Assembly (NCBI GenBank): GCA_963728045.1
Contig: CAVSIE010000002.1
Span: 930,001-994,000, forward strand
Source: VRUE01 sp963728045
GTDB lineage: Bacteria > Actinomycetota > Thermoleophilia > Solirubrobacterales > 70-9
DNA length: 64,000 nucleotides
Direction of reading: 5' to 3'
Part shown: in pieces, positions 1 through 9,650 of the stretch
Layout: each line of letters starts with the position of its first letter
Numbering within the stretch: the first letter of the stretch is position 1
Program-made: the position numbers and the translations under genes
The notes under the pieces: generated by a model
The model's database searches: none
What the model saw: the letters and a program-made list of their open reading frames with translations, nothing else
Told to the model about the DNA's origin: nothing

Positions 1-671
1 CCAACGACGGCGAGGCTGTTGTCGATCGCGCCGATCGTCCCGGCGACGTGGGTGCCGTGACCATCGAGGTCTTCGCCAGCTCCTTCAATACATTTGGATC
101 CACTGCAGTCGACGCGGCCGGCAACGTTCAAGTCGCCATGTTTGTGATCCACTCCGGTATCGATGACGGCGACGTCGACGTTCACCCGCGCGTCGTCCTG
201 TCCGTCGATATCGGCAAGCGCGTTTTTGGTCGCTTCGATCCGTTCGACGCCGGTTGGCACCGTCTGCGCGAAGGTTTCGATTTCCTCGTTGGGAGCCACA
301 TAGCGCACTCTTGGGTCCTCACGCAGCTCTTGCACCGCGTCCTTTGAGAGCTCGGCCGAGTAGCCCTTGAGCGCGTGGCGGTAGACGAAGCCAAGATCGC
401 CGTCGTGGTTGGCGACCTGGGCCTGGGCGAGACTGGCTGGGGCGGCAACCGATGCCTTGAAGACGACGATGTACTCGCCGGGGATGCGAGCGCTTTCCTC
501 ACGCTCAGCTGACTTAACTCCCGGTTTTAGGCCTTCGAGAGAGGAAGGCGATGGCGGAGCGAGGTTCTTGCCCTTAGCCCCTTGGGCCGTGGCTATTGCC
601 AACGGCACTATGAGCGCGATCAGCAGCACGAAGGCTGCCGCCATCGGGATGCGTCGAATCGACTGGTTCAT
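1..671 (-). CDS. Subtilisin-like S8 serine protease, N-terminal part (cut by window edge)
   Basis: Secreted serine endopeptidase; only the first 223 residues are in the window. The start is the ATG at 669-671, chosen because GGGGAGG lies 7 nt upstream. Residues 1-30 form a signal peptide (basic start, hydrophobic core, TAQG). Residues about 63-132 look like an I9 propeptide inhibitor (GEYIVVFK ... YVAPNEE). The S8 catalytic Asp is in VIDTGVD (Asp171) and the catalytic His in GHGTHVAG (His205). The Ser motif lies beyond position 1. The family matures by removing the propeptide outside the cell. It is co-oriented with the large exported proteins that follow, which fits an extracellular role, but no substrate can be inferred. 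The family call is secure from two of the three catalytic motifs. Confidence 0.92.
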   Translation of the reverse strand, partial: MNQSIRRIPMAAAFVLLIALIVPLAIATAQGAKGKNLAPPSPSSLEGLKPGVKSAEREESARIPGEYIVVFKASVAAPASLAQAQVANHDGDLGFVYRHALKGYSAELSKDAVQELREDPRVRYVAPNEEIETFAQTVPTGVERIEATKNALADIDGQDDARVNVDVAVIDTGVDHKHGDLNVAGRVDCSGSKCIEGAGEDLDGHGTHVAGTIGAIDNSLAVV

Positions 672-742
672 TGCTGTGCCTCCCCTGCCCGGCAACTCAT
701 GCCTGGGCTATGTGACTGGTTTTGACTGGTTTGAAGCTGGTG

Positions 743-3700
743 CTACTTGCGTCTCTTCGCGCCTTTACGCGCTTTCTTCTTGCAGCTGTTCTGCATCTCG
801 GGCCTCAGCGTCAGCGGCTTGCCGTTATGTGCCTTGAGCTTCGCCGTTACCCGGTAGGTCTGTTTGCAGAGGTTGCGGCTGTTGATCAGGAGTCCCTTTT
901 TGCCACCGAGGAAGTCGAAGGTGGCCGAGGTGACCGGAGCGTCGGGGATCGCATCGAAGTTGCTGCGGATCCCCTGGTTGACGGAGTCAATCCTTCCGAC
1001 CAGGTTGAAGTCGACTTTGCCTCCGCGGAAGGCGGCTACCAGGTCGGGCAGCAGGTTGTCGGAGGAGCGCAGGTAGATCGGGCCCGAGACGGTCTCGTCC
1101 AAGAGAGGAGTCTTGGCCTCGGCTTTGCCGTAGATCGAGGCGGCGGGGCAGCTGTCGGCTGCGAACTGGACCCTGGTGCAGACGGTGCCGATGTGGCTCT
1201 GGTCGAGGAACTCCGACCTGGGCAGGGCGACGGAGGCTTTGGCGGTGTTGGCGCCTCCTGCGGGGAAGCGGACCACCACTTTCAGCCTCGGGTGAGCGCC
1301 TCGTTGCGTGCCGCCGTAGAGGCGGAAGGAGAACTTCGGTTTGAAGGCGAGGCTCTCACAGCTGCCGACCTGGAAAGGATAGGAGGTGCTGAAGAGAAAG
1401 TCGTCTGCTGTGGAAAGGATGTTGCCTCCCACGCCTGAGATCCGCCCGTCGACCGACATCCGCTCGCAGCTGGTCGGGTTGAGCATGGTTTCGGGGCGGT
1501 CAAGCTGCAGGCGGATGTCCCTCGCCCTGAGGATGACGCCGTGGAGGATCGTCGGGAAGGGATCGGAGACGGCGGTGACCTGCGCCGTCTCCGGATCGAC
1601 CCTGACCGCTGCCCTGACCACCACGGTGCCGAGGTCGAAGGGGCCGGCGATGCCGGGGGCGACGACGGCGATGCTGAGCGGAGCACCCTTGTAGGGGCCG
1701 GCGAGGTAGACCTTGCCGTCAAAGTAATTTGGACCGGGACCCGCTCCGAGCCCTGCGCTGATCGTGCCGGTCTGAGAAGCGGCCGGACAAGCCGGGCTGT
1801 TCAGCTCGTTCCTCGCCGTCCCCTCCGCATCTGAGATCGAGGCAATCGCGGACTCCGGGCAGAAGGGGACGCCGGCGATCTTGCCCAGCAGTCCCTTCGG
1901 CAGGACAGTGGTGACTTGGCTCAGTTCCTGTTCTGAGTCGTCTCTGCTCAGGCGGAAGAGGAAGGGCGAGTAGGTCCCTGCGACTGGGTTGAGGGTGCCA
2001 CCCGAGAACTTGGGGGCGAAGGGTCGATTGGCCGCGTCAGGCGGGCAAGGGGTGCCATTCGGTCCTTCTGAGACCTGGTAGGTGTTGGAGACGTCGATCA
2101 GCTCTGTCGGCTGCGCGTAGGAGCTCACCTGGACGCCGATCGTGTGGGAGCCGCAGGCGGGTGGGTTGACGAGAGGTGCCCTCGGGCCGCTCCTGAACTT
2201 CAGCGTCAGGTCGTCGAAGGGGAACTGCGGGGTCTCATCGAACGTGGTCGTGATCTGCCCAGTAGTCGGGTGGACGTCGATCTTGCCCGGGATCTTGATC
2301 AGGGCGCCGCGTTCTTCGGTGTCCTCCAAGACCAGATAGAGGGCGAAGGTCGAGTTGAAGGGGTTGTCCTTCTGGCTTGCCAGGTACATCGAGCCCTCGA
2401 GCGATTTGGGCAGGAGCGGCGTGTGCAGCTCGACCTCGCCGATCCGCGAGGCCGGCGGGCAGTCGATCGGGTCGTTGGTAAAGAGCTTGATCTGGGCCAG
2501 CGAGCAACTCTGCAGCCCGTCGGCGAAGGAGGGCGAGAAGCTCATCCCCTCAGGCAGGGTGACGACGGTCCGCTTGACGGGAGGCGTCGCCAGTGCATTC
2601 GGATTTTCGTTCTGCGCGACTTTGACGTGGACATCGAGGCCAGTCGGCGTGTTTGCCTGCTTGCCTGTCGGTTCGATCTCAACCTCCGGTTCGAACCTCG
2701 GCCTCTCGCAATCGGACATCTTCTCCGGCATCGTGTAGGTGATGTCGGGGGCACTGAAATCGCCAGTGTCCTGCCAGGAGTCGTAGTGGTGCAGGCGCCA
2801 AGTGTTGTCCTCGTCGCACTGAGAAGGAAGAGAGAGAAAGGCTTTTGGGTCGAAGTCGGTGGGACATTCTTTGGCAGCCGGATTCTCTGGACAAGTGCGC
2901 TCAGTGTCATGGCTTTTGTCAGCCGGGATTCCCCACAGAATCAGTTTTTGATTAAAGGGTGGCACGGTCTCATTGATATTCAATACCTCAGTGGTAATTG
3001 CGTACTGGTTACCAGGATCCAAGGAGGCTTTGATATGGACCGGGTTACCCGAGATTGAGAAGCCAAGATCACTGATCGTGCCGCGTGGGTGAGAAAGATT
3101 GAAAACGTCAGCATCGAAACTTTGTGCGCGAGTATTAAAAATAGGAAAAGTAAGAAGCTCTATCCTTCCAACCTGACTGGAAGGCGAGCACTCGTTGACG
3201 GTGAACTGTGCCTGTGTGCATTCGCTGACCGCCGTCGGATTGCCGATAAAGCCAGGAGGGGTGTCGACGTGCAGGTCACGGATAGACTCGGCTGGGACCT
3301 TTCGGTCTGGGAGGGCTTCCGGGTTCACCAAGTCGACAGAGTTGAAGTCAAATGGCGTAGTGAGTAGATCGGGGTGCGCACCGGCTTCACGTTCGATCGT
3401 GACGCCGTCAGCTTCGAAGAAGTCGGGTAGGAAGCTAGAATCAACGACGCCAAAGACGGCGGGTTCGGAACTGACCTGGGTCGGCTCTTTGGTCGTTGCT
3501 GCCACCAATGCACCTCCGCCTTCGACTTTTGCCGAGACGGTGCGGATTCCTTCAGCGCCGCTAACTTTGACTGAGAGCATGAGCTCGCTGTAGCGGGAGT
3601 GGACGGCGATCGATTTGGTCAAAGTGCAATTAAAAAATTTGTCTCCTACTGAACCGGGACAGCTCCAATCTGTTTTTAGACCACCATCTAGGGCGACCAC

Positions 3701-3940
3701 AGCGTTGCGAGTTATGCCATTGGGCAAGGAGACTTTCAGTGTGACCACTCCTGAGCTGGCGCTATCGCCAACGTTGGCGAGCTCAACCCAGTATTGGCCT
3801 TCGCCGCTAGGTGCGAAGTTTGTCTCGTTGTGATGAAGATCCAGGTTCCAGACCGAAGCAGCGCTGGCAGGTGTCGCCCCGATCAGGCCGAGCGCAAGAA
3901 CACCGAACGAAATCAGCAATATGAGGCGCTGGCGCTTCAT
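743..3940 (-). CDS. Large exported protein of unknown function with DUF11-like N-terminal domain
   Basis: About 1065 residues. I chose the ATG at 3940 because it begins a clean signal peptide (MKRQRLILLISFG ... ASA, about 27 residues) and GGAGGG precedes it; the frame stays open upstream without a signal-like start. Residues about 30-160 read like a DUF11-type beta-sandwich (WVELANVGDSASSG). The rest is a series of similar beta-rich blocks with proline, glycine and paired cysteines (SCSLAQIKL, CPPASRIGEVELHTPLL), suggesting repeated extracellular modules. The C-terminus is very basic (KKKARKGAKRRK). The start codon overlaps the stop of the upstream gene as ATGA, so the two are probably translationally coupled. 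Base composition drops noticeably over about 2900-3800. I do not recognise a function; wall or surface association is inference. Confidence 0.85.
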   Translation of the reverse strand: MKRQRLILLISFGVLALGLIGATPASAASVWNLDLHHNETNFAPSGEGQYWVELANVGDSASSGVVTLKVSLPNGITRNAVVALDGGLKTDWSCPGSVGDKFFNCTLTKSIAVHSRYSELMLSVKVSGAEGIRTVSAKVEGGGALVAATTKEPTQVSSEPAVFGVVDSSFLPDFFEADGVTIEREAGAHPDLLTTPFDFNSVDLVNPEALPDRKVPAESIRDLHVDTPPGFIGNPTAVSECTQAQFTVNECSPSSQVGRIELLTFPIFNTRAQSFDADVFNLSHPRGTISDLGFSISGNPVHIKASLDPGNQYAITTEVLNINETVPPFNQKLILWGIPADKSHDTERTCPENPAAKECPTDFDPKAFLSLPSQCDEDNTWRLHHYDSWQDTGDFSAPDITYTMPEKMSDCERPRFEPEVEIEPTGKQANTPTGLDVHVKVAQNENPNALATPPVKRTVVTLPEGMSFSPSFADGLQSCSLAQIKLFTNDPIDCPPASRIGEVELHTPLLPKSLEGSMYLASQKDNPFNSTFALYLVLEDTEERGALIKIPGKIDVHPTTGQITTTFDETPQFPFDDLTLKFRSGPRAPLVNPPACGSHTIGVQVSSYAQPTELIDVSNTYQVSEGPNGTPCPPDAANRPFAPKFSGGTLNPVAGTYSPFLFRLSRDDSEQELSQVTTVLPKGLLGKIAGVPFCPESAIASISDAEGTARNELNSPACPAASQTGTISAGLGAGPGPNYFDGKVYLAGPYKGAPLSIAVVAPGIAGPFDLGTVVVRAAVRVDPETAQVTAVSDPFPTILHGVILRARDIRLQLDRPETMLNPTSCERMSVDGRISGVGGNILSTADDFLFSTSYPFQVGSCESLAFKPKFSFRLYGGTQRGAHPRLKVVVRFPAGGANTAKASVALPRSEFLDQSHIGTVCTRVQFAADSCPAASIYGKAEAKTPLLDETVSGPIYLRSSDNLLPDLVAAFRGGKVDFNLVGRIDSVNQGIRSNFDAIPDAPVTSATFDFLGGKKGLLINSRNLCKQTYRVTAKLKAHNGKPLTLRPEMQNSCKKKARKGAKRRK

Positions 3941-6900
3941 CGTTGGGCCCTCCGTTGGTGCTTGGCTCGTTTGTGGTTTCGTTTCTCGCCTCGGGTTTTG
4001 GAACAGCGCGTCTTGCCTCCTTTGCGGACTTTGCGCATGCCTTTGGGACATGATCGTCGGGCGGGTGCGCTGACGTTGCCGGGTCCCGTAAAGGACCCTG
4101 TACCGGGTGCCTGTTCCGCTGGCGCCCCTTTGGGCGTGCCCTGACAAACCTCAAGTGGGCAGGGCTTGGGAGGAGGCGGGAACTCGAAGCCGCCACCAAT
4201 CCTCGCCGTATAGAGGCGCATATAGCTGTCGAGTGCATCCGGGGTGTACTGGGCGGCGGCAAGAAAGAAGACGTCGTTACCGCTAGGACTGATTGCGGTG
4301 ACGCCAGGCTGGCTATCGGGTGGCCATTGGGTAAGGCCGTCGGTAATGAGTAGCAGCCGACCGGCGCGCCACTCATAGACATCGGTGCCAACTACGGGAT
4401 TCTGACCAGCCCGAGCGGTGTTCTGGTCGGCAGGGAGGAGCGCATAGGGGGTTGCAAAGGCGAAGATGCTCCCGTCCGCCGATAGGACGGTCTTATTGGC
4501 GCCAGCATTTTCACCGAGATCCCCGGGACCAAAAAGAAGTTCGCTGATCGGGCCGGGTGGAGCATCGCCATCCTGGGGGCAGGAAAGGCAGATCAGAGAA
4601 CGGTCGCGGTCGTCGTAGCGATAGTACTGTCGTGCGCCGCCGTTCTGTTGGCCGCTAACTGCACTCAGGCTCGGGTGAGCGGAGGCGAAGACGAACACTG
4701 ATCCGTCGGGAGTGAGCGCCGCAACAGCGCTTGTGGAATCTTCGTCGATCCTGATTCCCGGCCCAACGTAGACCAGATCGCCGCTAGCGACATTCACCCG
4801 ATATATGCCACCCGCCATTCCACCAGGAAGAAGTGCGTTGGAAGAACTGAAATAGACCCGCGAGCCGTCGGCCGCGACTGCAGCTTGAATTACGGCGGCG
4901 TCAAGGCCTGCCGGTGCAGCGCAAGTCACGCACTCAAGCGATTCGTCAGCGAGGTCGTAGCGGTAGACGTCGTTGCCACCCGTATCGCCAGACTCAAGGC
5001 CCCCGCCCGTCGTGAAAAACACCGCATCAGCCGTCGACTTGACGAAATTGCTGTTACCGGCGATTAGCTTCGTCTCTTCCGCGTCGATATCACGCAGGTA
5101 GAGGTTGCTACAGCTTTTGAAAAAAACTAGTGATCCGTCGCTAGATAGCCGACGGCTTGTGCGGGGAGCATTGGTGTTCTGGCTATCACCTATTGAGGCT
5201 CCGCAAGTAGGGACCGAGCCACCGGGAAGCAGGCCAACCAGTTCTGGAGTACCAGAGCTGACATCGTACAGATTGAGGGCGCTGTTGGAGACTGGGTGGG
5301 CTGGATCGTGAGTGCCAGTTAGCAAGGCCAATACTCGTGAGGCGTCCTGGGAGACGAGCACAAAATTTAGATTTTCGGGATTTGGGTCATCGAAAACCTT
5401 GGCGGCGGACTGGTCAGGTCGTAGGCGCCAGAGTGCCCGGGCGAACGTGACGTTATCTTGGTTGACTACGATCTGGTCTGATAGGTCGGAGCGCCCGACC
5501 GGATCCAGCCAATTGGGTCCGATCAATTGGTTGCGAGAGGGACCTAGGTTCTGCGAACGCCAGCCCCCTTGATGGGGCGCATCTTCGACGCGTTCGGCAA
5601 AGAGCTGACCATAGATAGAGCCAGTGGTGGAAATCGAGGTGCCGCCTTGGATCTTGTAGAAAGCGCGGTCGCCTGCATCGGAGACAGCAAAAGCTTGCAC
5701 GACTGGGTTACCACTACTATCGGGAATGCTGACCTGCTCGTAGGCGCGATCTGATCCTGGTGGACCGGGGAAGTCACCGTGGGAGAGTGCCGTGTCGCTC
5801 ACAAGCGTGGTCACAGTCATGCCTACCCCAATACCAGGGCCGAGCGGGTTACCGTTGTCAGCAATCAGACGGTAATAGTAAGTGGTGCTGGGCTCCAGCC
5901 CTTCGAGCAGCTGGGAGACCAACTGAAACTCACTGCCAGAGCCGGCTGAGTGCGTTTTCGTCGATTCGCAAGGATTGGCGTCGCAGGGACCCTCAGTGCC
6001 ATACTCGAAATGGTAATTAGTGGCTTCTCCGTGCGCATAGACGCGGCCTTCGAGACGAGCGCTTATAGCACTGCGGATAGGAGCACCAGTCGTCTCGACA
6101 AGCGGTCGACCAGTGCTCGAGAAGGATCCCTCGCCGGTGTGAGTGCCATTGGCGTTTGCTGCTACCAAGCGGAAGCGGTAGACAGTGTTCTCAGTGAGGC
6201 TCGTAGCGGTGGCGCTTACGGGATGCTCGTCAAGGTCGAGGGGAATAGATCCTGCGGCGGGAGAGCAGGGCGCGTTGCCACCGGAGTCGAGATTGGAGAA
6301 GCCTGTTAGGCGAAAGTCCGCTTCTGTGACGTACTCGAAATAGCAGTCGTCAAGCGTGACGGTTTGGGTGTTAACTAGCCCGTTCAGCATCACGGTTGTG
6401 TTGGTATGATCTGACGCAGGGCGAGGAGTTACTTCCGGCAAGAGGACACCTGCGCCGAAGACGCGGATCAAATCCTTCTCATCTCGGCTATCTACCACGT
6501 AGACACTGTGGCTGATGGCTTCAACAGCTATGCCACCGAAGTGGAAGCCGTCAGAGTTAACGGTGAACTCGTCGACGAGGTTGCCAGCCGGATCGTACTC
6601 GTCGATCCATCGCTGTATGTTGCAACCACCGCCGCCACCGCACCTGCCTTCTACGGCCACGTAGAGGTGGTCGTTAGAGAGATCTACTGCGAACCGTATG
6701 GAGTTTTCGTTGTGAGGAAGAGCAGCGATGGGGGCGGCTGAGGCATAGCTGCTTGCGGCCGTATACTTCCAGATACCGCTTTTGGAATTTGGATCTTTGT
6801 CAATGATCCTGACGTAAAGATCGTCGCTCGAATCGAAGGCGAGCTCACAGGGAACGCCTTGAGCCGAGACATCGATCGTTCCGCTCAGCGATGTCCCATT

Positions 6901-8436
6901 GGAATCGTACTTGAGAATTTGTTCAGTCTGCGCATTTGCGACCCAGACATTCCCTTGCGAATCAACAACAGTGCCGCAGAGGTTCTTCGGTGAACCGGTG
7001 GGGGGACCAGGGCTGGTCGCTGGATCGACCGGAAAGGCTCCGCCGAGCGGTGATGCGGCCGAGTTCCAGCCATAAAGCAGGTCGGTATCTTGAGAGGCAA
7101 GGTAAAGATTGCCTGCAGAACCCAGGACAGTATTGTCGACAGCGATCCCCGAGCCGAATCCGGTGGTGGCCAAAAGCGGTGAGAAGCCACTGAGAGGTGG
7201 GAACGCGGGCGGAGAGGATGCGCTAAAACCGAAAACGCCACCGTTTCTCCGGTCGACCCCGTAAAGTCGACGCGAGGCCTGATCAAAGGCAAGTGATCCG
7301 ATACTAAAGGGAAGAAAGGAGGAGCCCGAGGTGCCGTCCGGTCCAAAAGCGGCTATTTCGGGGCGAGTAAAGTTGGGTGCTTTAACGACGGAACCGAAGA
7401 CGTCGATCTTTCGAGCCCCAACCTGAGGGTCGGCCACATAGATTGTGGTTGCCGGCCCAGAGGCGGAGCTTCTGACCGCGATACCTTCTGACCTGTCGCC
7501 GAAGTAAGCGGCAGCACCGAAACTGTAGAGACGGAGACCGGTGGAGTCATAGACGGTGACTTTATGACCCTCGTTGACGTAGAGTTCGCCAGTCTGAGAA
7601 TCAACCGCGACTGCTTTAGGTCCGTGTCTCAGATCACCGGTATCGACCGCAGTACCCTGGGGTTGAGGGAAGTCGGTGGTAAAGGAGGATGCAGAGAACT
7701 TAGAGATGGACGTGAACGAAGATCCGCTATGGACGTAGAGGTCTCCGGAATCGGCAGCAAGATCACACGGATTATTTACCGTGATTCCGGTCACTGTGTA
7801 GTCGGAGCTGTCTATCGCGCCCGACGGAGAGGATGGAGCGTACCGCCATACTTTCCTTTGATTCAAACTTGAAAGGTAAAGCGCCCCACTCGCCTGGTCG
7901 ACCGCGATTCCGCAGATTCCGCTGAAGGTGCCGGTTCCGCTGATGGTACCTAGGTTCGTCCCATCGCTCGCGAGAGCCTCTACCCTCGTGGAACCCCCGG
8001 ATACAGCGACGTAGATAGTCCCGTCCAAGGGACCGCCGGAGTTGTCGACGGCGGCGGCAATCGCTACTCCTGAAAGGCTGGTGAGAACATTGGTTCCAGC
8101 ATCGGGACCGGCAGTAAAGTTTTTAGGTGCACCAAAAGAGTTGAAACGGGAAACTGTTCCTACGAATACGTGGTCGATGCCGTATACGTCACCTGTTGAC
8201 TGGTCAACAGCCAGACTGCTAGGCCCACCGCTGGAGAAGGAACCAAATGAGCCCTGAAGGGCGCGAGTGGTGCGAGCGGTGGCGGGTGAAGGAAGGAGAA
8301 GTGCAGCAAGAAGGAGAACGGTGAGCGCAGCCGCGAGGAGAACGAGGACCGGTGAATCGGTGGAACGACAATTCATTCCAGCGGCAGATATCTTTGCGTT
8401 TGTCTCCATTGACTTCTCTCTCTGTTCCTTAGTCAT
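3937..8436 (-). CDS. Very large exported beta-propeller protein with fibronectin-like middle region
   Basis: Up to 1499 residues. The first ATG (8436) has no clear ribosome site; the ATG at 8409 (METNAKIS) is preceded by a purine-rich AGAGAGAGAAG and may be the true start. A hydrophobic segment follows (VLVLLAAALTVLLLAALLL, then SPATA), i.e. a signal peptide or anchor. Residues about 60-660 carry repeated NHL-like propeller blades (LAVDQSTGDVYG, IAVDQASGALYLSS, AVDSQTGELYVNEG). Residues about 680-900 resemble fibronectin type III repeats (NTVYRFRLVAANANGTHTGEG, TTYYYRLIADNGN). Residues about 930-1430 look like a second TolB/WD40-type propeller (LTPDGSVFVFASAHPSL). The C-terminus is Lys/Arg-rich. 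It overlaps the next gene by ATGA. No enzyme motif is seen; a surface binding or structural role is inference. Confidence 0.85.
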   Translation of the reverse strand: MTKEQREKSMETNAKISAAGMNCRSTDSPVLVLLAAALTVLLLAALLLPSPATARTTRALQGSFGSFSSGGPSSLAVDQSTGDVYGIDHVFVGTVSRFNSFGAPKNFTAGPDAGTNVLTSLSGVAIAAAVDNSGGPLDGTIYVAVSGGSTRVEALASDGTNLGTISGTGTFSGICGIAVDQASGALYLSSLNQRKVWRYAPSSPSGAIDSSDYTVTGITVNNPCDLAADSGDLYVHSGSSFTSISKFSASSFTTDFPQPQGTAVDTGDLRHGPKAVAVDSQTGELYVNEGHKVTVYDSTGLRLYSFGAAAYFGDRSEGIAVRSSASGPATTIYVADPQVGARKIDVFGSVVKAPNFTRPEIAAFGPDGTSGSSFLPFSIGSLAFDQASRRLYGVDRRNGGVFGFSASSPPAFPPLSGFSPLLATTGFGSGIAVDNTVLGSAGNLYLASQDTDLLYGWNSAASPLGGAFPVDPATSPGPPTGSPKNLCGTVVDSQGNVWVANAQTEQILKYDSNGTSLSGTIDVSAQGVPCELAFDSSDDLYVRIIDKDPNSKSGIWKYTAASSYASAAPIAALPHNENSIRFAVDLSNDHLYVAVEGRCGGGGGCNIQRWIDEYDPAGNLVDEFTVNSDGFHFGGIAVEAISHSVYVVDSRDEKDLIRVFGAGVLLPEVTPRPASDHTNTTVMLNGLVNTQTVTLDDCYFEYVTEADFRLTGFSNLDSGGNAPCSPAAGSIPLDLDEHPVSATATSLTENTVYRFRLVAANANGTHTGEGSFSSTGRPLVETTGAPIRSAISARLEGRVYAHGEATNYHFEYGTEGPCDANPCESTKTHSAGSGSEFQLVSQLLEGLEPSTTYYYRLIADNGNPLGPGIGVGMTVTTLVSDTALSHGDFPGPPGSDRAYEQVSIPDSSGNPVVQAFAVSDAGDRAFYKIQGGTSISTTGSIYGQLFAERVEDAPHQGGWRSQNLGPSRNQLIGPNWLDPVGRSDLSDQIVVNQDNVTFARALWRLRPDQSAAKVFDDPNPENLNFVLVSQDASRVLALLTGTHDPAHPVSNSALNLYDVSSGTPELVGLLPGGSVPTCGASIGDSQNTNAPRTSRRLSSDGSLVFFKSCSNLYLRDIDAEETKLIAGNSNFVKSTADAVFFTTGGGLESGDTGGNDVYRYDLADESLECVTCAAPAGLDAAVIQAAVAADGSRVYFSSSNALLPGGMAGGIYRVNVASGDLVYVGPGIRIDEDSTSAVAALTPDGSVFVFASAHPSLSAVSGQQNGGARQYYRYDDRDRSLICLSCPQDGDAPPGPISELLFGPGDLGENAGANKTVLSADGSIFAFATPYALLPADQNTARAGQNPVVGTDVYEWRAGRLLLITDGLTQWPPDSQPGVTAISPSGNDVFFLAAAQYTPDALDSYMRLYTARIGGGFEFPPPPKPCPLEVCQGTPKGAPAEQAPGTGSFTGPGNVSAPARRSCPKGMRKVRKGGKTRCSKTRGEKRNHKRAKHQRRAQR

Positions 8437-8474
8437 CGTGTGCTCGGCACGCTAGTGATAGATCTGGCCTGATT

Positions 8475-8504
8475 AGTACGGGCGGCGCAGCGGCCACCCG
8501 TACT
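8475..8504 (-). terminator. Hairpin after the collagen-like gene
   Basis: AGTACGGG at 8475-8482 pairs with CCCGTACT at 8497-8504 around a 14-base GC-rich centre that can partly pair too. It lies just past the stop of the collagen-like gene and before the upstream region of the 1499-residue gene. No T-tract is visible, so termination is inferred from position and stem strength. Confidence 0.45.
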
Positions 8505-8520
8505 CGTCGCAGAATGAGCG

Positions 8521-9360
8521 TTATCCGGTCACCGCCCAGGCTCCAGTGCCGCCCATAGGATTCACCGTGTTCTGCACAAAGATCATCCAAGTGCCGGTTG
8601 AATTTGCGCCAAATTCGGAAGAGTCGAGCTTGTATGGAGGTTGCGCCAATATGGCGTTCTGGTTGGACGCCTCATAGATACAGAGGTAGCCACTTGCTGC
8701 TTTTGGATTTGCATAGCTGCCATTGCAGTGGACCGGGTCTGGGTTGTTGGTCACCGGCGGACCGTCAGGCAGCGGGACGAACACGGTATGATTTCCATCC
8801 AACTCCGATTCGAGAGGAATCGAGAAGGAGATCGATACGTTGGATTCTCCTTCGGAAAAAGAAGAGAAGCGGTAGCTGCCGGTCTCGGTCGCACCAGGCG
8901 GCAGGGTGCCCCCCACGGTCCACGGGTTGCCATTGGCGCCATCAGCGCCGTTGCAAGCGTAGGTCGTCGGACCAGCGGATTTGAATTCGACGCCGCCGGC
9001 TTCTTCGCAGGGTTCACCGGCCGGTTCGTTGGTGCCTTCGAAGGAGGCGCTAGTGACGCCTTTGCCGTCTTTGCCGGCTGCGCCCGGCGCTCCGGCTTGG
9101 CCAGCGGCACCGGGAGCGCCAGCGTCGCCCTTGAGGCCTGCGGGACCTGCCGGGCCGGCGGCGCCCGCAGGGCCTGCCGGACCGGTCGCGCCCCTTGGCC
9201 CGCGTGGGCCTTTGGCGGCTTTTTTGGCGGAGGCGGTAGCGCCCTTGTTCGAACCGCCGAGGTTGTTGGCGGCGAAGGCGCCGCCAACCAAGGCGAAGAC
9301 TAGGGCGATGACCGAGATGACTCCCGGGATGCCGAAGCGGTTGCGTAGCGTCGAGAACAT
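8521..9360 (-). CDS. Membrane-anchored collagen-like protein
   Basis: 279 residues. The ATG at 9360 was chosen because AAGGAGAG precedes it; the open frame upstream lacks coding character. Residues about 13-32 form one transmembrane or signal segment. Residues 51-101 are 17 uninterrupted Gly-X-Y triplets (GPRGPRGATGPAG ...), which in known bacterial collagens form a trimeric triple helix. The last 175 residues form a globular domain with cysteines near 125 and 143 (GEPCEEAGG, YACNGADG) ending in a Trp/Gly-rich segment. Such proteins usually act at the cell surface in adhesion or as spacers; that is family knowledge, not shown here. The gene has a long upstream region with a promoter-like element and repeated GTTCCCARA boxes also found between TetR genes. 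Confidence 0.88.
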   Translation of the reverse strand: MFSTLRNRFGIPGVISVIALVFALVGGAFAANNLGGSNKGATASAKKAAKGPRGPRGATGPAGPAGAAGPAGPAGLKGDAGAPGAAGQAGAPGAAGKDGKGVTSASFEGTNEPAGEPCEEAGGVEFKSAGPTTYACNGADGANGNPWTVGGTLPPGATETGSYRFSSFSEGESNVSISFSIPLESELDGNHTVFVPLPDGPPVTNNPDPVHCNGSYANPKAASGYLCIYEASNQNAILAQPPYKLDSSEFGANSTGTWMIFVQNTVNPMGGTGAWAVTG

Positions 9361-9480
9361 CGAATCTCTCTCCTTGTCCCGTGAGCCCCTCTGCTGCCGC
9401 TTCCCTGTGCGGTCTCCCGCGAGGCTCGGTTTGTCCCTGTTACTGATGTTTCCCTGATGCTTCTGTCTGGAGTGGAGAGC

Positions 9481-9590
9481 GTTCCCAGAAGGTGCCATCC
9501 GTTCCAGCGCTGGCGCTAGGAAAGCACCCCGATACGGGGTTGTCAAGGGAAAGTTCCCAAAAGAAAAAGAGCGTTCCCAGAAGCGTTCCC
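9481..9590 (-). promoter_or_regulatory. Promoter/operator region of the collagen-like gene
   Basis: On the minus strand a perfect -35 TTGACA (9541-9546) is followed after 17 bp by a weak TTTCCT. The spacer contains the perfect inverted repeat ACCCC-GATAC-GGGGT (9526-9540). GTTCCCARA boxes lie at 9481-9489, 9553-9561 and 9573-9581, and GGGAA-AG-TTCCC (9548-9559) forms a second inverted repeat just upstream of the -35. The layout suggests repression or activation by a dimeric regulator, plausibly one of the adjacent TetR proteins. Confidence 0.5.
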
Positions 9591-9650
9591 GCCGAGAGAT
9601 ATGGGGGTACCGAACGGCTACTGAGTGGCTGGACTCGGGCGCGTGAGCCG

